From an uncultured Lachnospiraceae bacterium (GTDB taxonomy: Bacteria; Bacillota; Clostridia; Lachnospirales; Lachnospiraceae), in NCBI GenBank assembly GCA_945787565.1, contig CALZIE010000006.1, forward strand, positions 1-42,867: a DNA stretch of 42,867 nucleotides, in the 5' to 3' direction. The notes beneath the pieces are model-generated. The model saw only the letters and a list, made by a program, of their open reading frames with translations. It did not search any database and was not told the DNA's origin. How positions within the stretch are numbered: the first letter of the stretch is position 1; the number at the start of each line of letters is the position of its first letter. Made by a program: the position numbers and the translations under genes. Positions 42,396 to 42,867 of this stretch are shown here, piece by piece.

Positions 42396-42429
42396 AGACG
42401 GATGCGTACGACGAGACTTGCGTCCGTCT
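42396..42429. repeat. Third hairpin of the cluster
   Basis: AGACGGATGC (42396-42405) pairs with GCGTCCGTCT (42420-42429) with one G-T pair across 14 bases. Together with the previous two, this makes three hairpins nearly end to end. Confidence 0.55.
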
Positions 42430-42448
42430 GGATGGGGATGCGGGGATG

Positions 42449-42709
42449 GAATGGTGATGGAACAAGGAGCAGCATTGTAGCTAGCAACAATATGCTAAAA
42501 ACTGTGCTATCCTGTTTCAATTGCCTTACGTCCTCTGGGGCAACTTTCTCTTTCTTTTCTTCAAGGTCTCCTTTTACTAATACGTCAGGAGAGACATCAA
42601 AAAAGGAACTGAGCAATAATAAACTTTTAATATCAGGATGATTTTTATTGTTCTCCCAATTCGAAATCCTCTGCCGGGATACACAAACTTTAACCTTCTC
42701 CACTAACAC
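42449..42709 (-). pseudogene. Decayed XRE-family regulator with a membrane tail
   Basis: The minus-strand frame carries the middle of a Cro/CI-type regulator: VSRQRISNWENNKNHPDIKSL (residues 10-30), LLLLSSFFDVSPDVLVKGDLE and then a membrane helix near 68-86. The normal N-terminal part (helix 1 and TQEELAEKL-like segment) is lost: an in-frame TAA sits directly upstream and a 56-bp tandem repeat takes its place. A Cys-Val insertion is present at 9-10 in an otherwise strict motif. Beyond residue 87 the frame runs into the hairpin cluster and encodes nothing plausible. Both ends therefore appear disrupted. Confidence 0.65.
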
Positions 42710-42714
42710 TTCCT

Positions 42715-42845
42715 GTTACTTTCCTGCCGCCCTTTCGTCACCTCAGTCGCTACATACGTTAGCTCTTTCCGTCACTCTCTTGCTGCCCTTTTATCACCTC
42801 AGCCACTCCATCCACCAGCTCTTTCCGTCACTTTCCTGCCGCCCT
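42715..42845. repeat. 56-bp tandem repeat (2.3 units)
   Basis: Two 56-base units (42715-42770, 42771-42826) and the first 19 bases of a third share most positions; each starts GTnACT and ends AGCTCTTTCC. It abuts the 5' side of the XRE relic. The 42846-42867 remainder shows nothing more. Confidence 0.75.
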
Positions 42846-42867
42846 ATATCAACCACCATGCGCTGGT

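Noticed and set aside
42282..42641. Plus-strand frame of 119 codons over the hairpin cluster and XRE relic.
   Set aside because: It crosses the inverted repeat and the reverse of the XRE remnant, with no ribosome binding site and no protein-like pattern.

Overview
The window looks like a chromosomal segment of a low-to-moderate GC Gram-positive anaerobe of the class Clostridia, most likely the family Lachnospiraceae. The reasons are strong AGGAGG-type ribosome binding sites, sigma-A-like promoters, long U-tract terminators, the Firmicute order rho-rpmE-DUF1385-prmC-prfA, a GH94 cellobiose phosphorylase, a feoA-feoA-feoB iron island with a FeoB-associated Cys-rich peptide, and several small families typical of this group (DUF4364, DUF2325, a LiaF-like protein). 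No phage, complete insertion sequence, rRNA, tRNA or CRISPR array is visible. The assignment is inference from gene content, not from a search.

Layout. 0-6.6 kb (minus strand): a peptide-uptake unit with an M20 amidohydrolase, a lipoprotein binding protein, two permeases and a fused two-domain ATPase. 7.0-9.5 kb (minus): cellobiose phosphorylase with its own promoter and several dyad operators upstream. 10.0-13.7 kb (plus): uracil permease, a decayed gene fragment, then the nitrogen pair PII protein and ammonium transporter, each preceded by a hairpin with a U-tract and separated by a 24-bp tandem repeat. 14.0-22.1 kb: an orphan membrane protein (plus), then minus-strand housekeeping genes: asd, a dihydrouridine synthase, coaX, a small unknown, a LiaF-like protein, a small membrane protein, argF with an ArgR-like site, and a patatin-like phospholipase. 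22.4-26.9 kb (minus): the iron island feoA-feoA-feoB-fur-like-FeoB-associated peptide-dtxR-like-DUF2325. 27.0-38.5 kb (minus): pgi, an unknown charged membrane protein, an rRNA methyltransferase, ktrA-ktrB potassium uptake, prfA-prmC-DUF1385, rpmE and rho. 38.9-42.1 kb (plus): malic enzyme, a YhcC-type radical SAM protein, a DUF4364 protein and a HIT protein. 42.1-42.9 kb: an accessory scar with a very long inverted repeat, two further hairpins, a ruined XRE-type regulator and a 56-bp tandem repeat.

How the genes work together. The iron island is the richest local system: the first promoter lies between two Fur-box-like sequences, while feoB, the fur-like gene and the DUF2325 gene each have a dyad related to GTTAGC-N4-GCTAAC just upstream of the start. 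The island encodes both a Fur-fold protein lacking the usual metal ligands and a DtxR-fold protein carrying an iron-type DACxxEH motif, so two-layer control is a reasonable hypothesis. The nitrogen pair follows the usual PII-AmtB partnership, and the hairpins placed between promoter and genes suggest premature-termination control. The rho gene encodes an Asn-rich, alternating N-x low-complexity insert reminiscent of the prion-like Rho of Clostridium botulinum.
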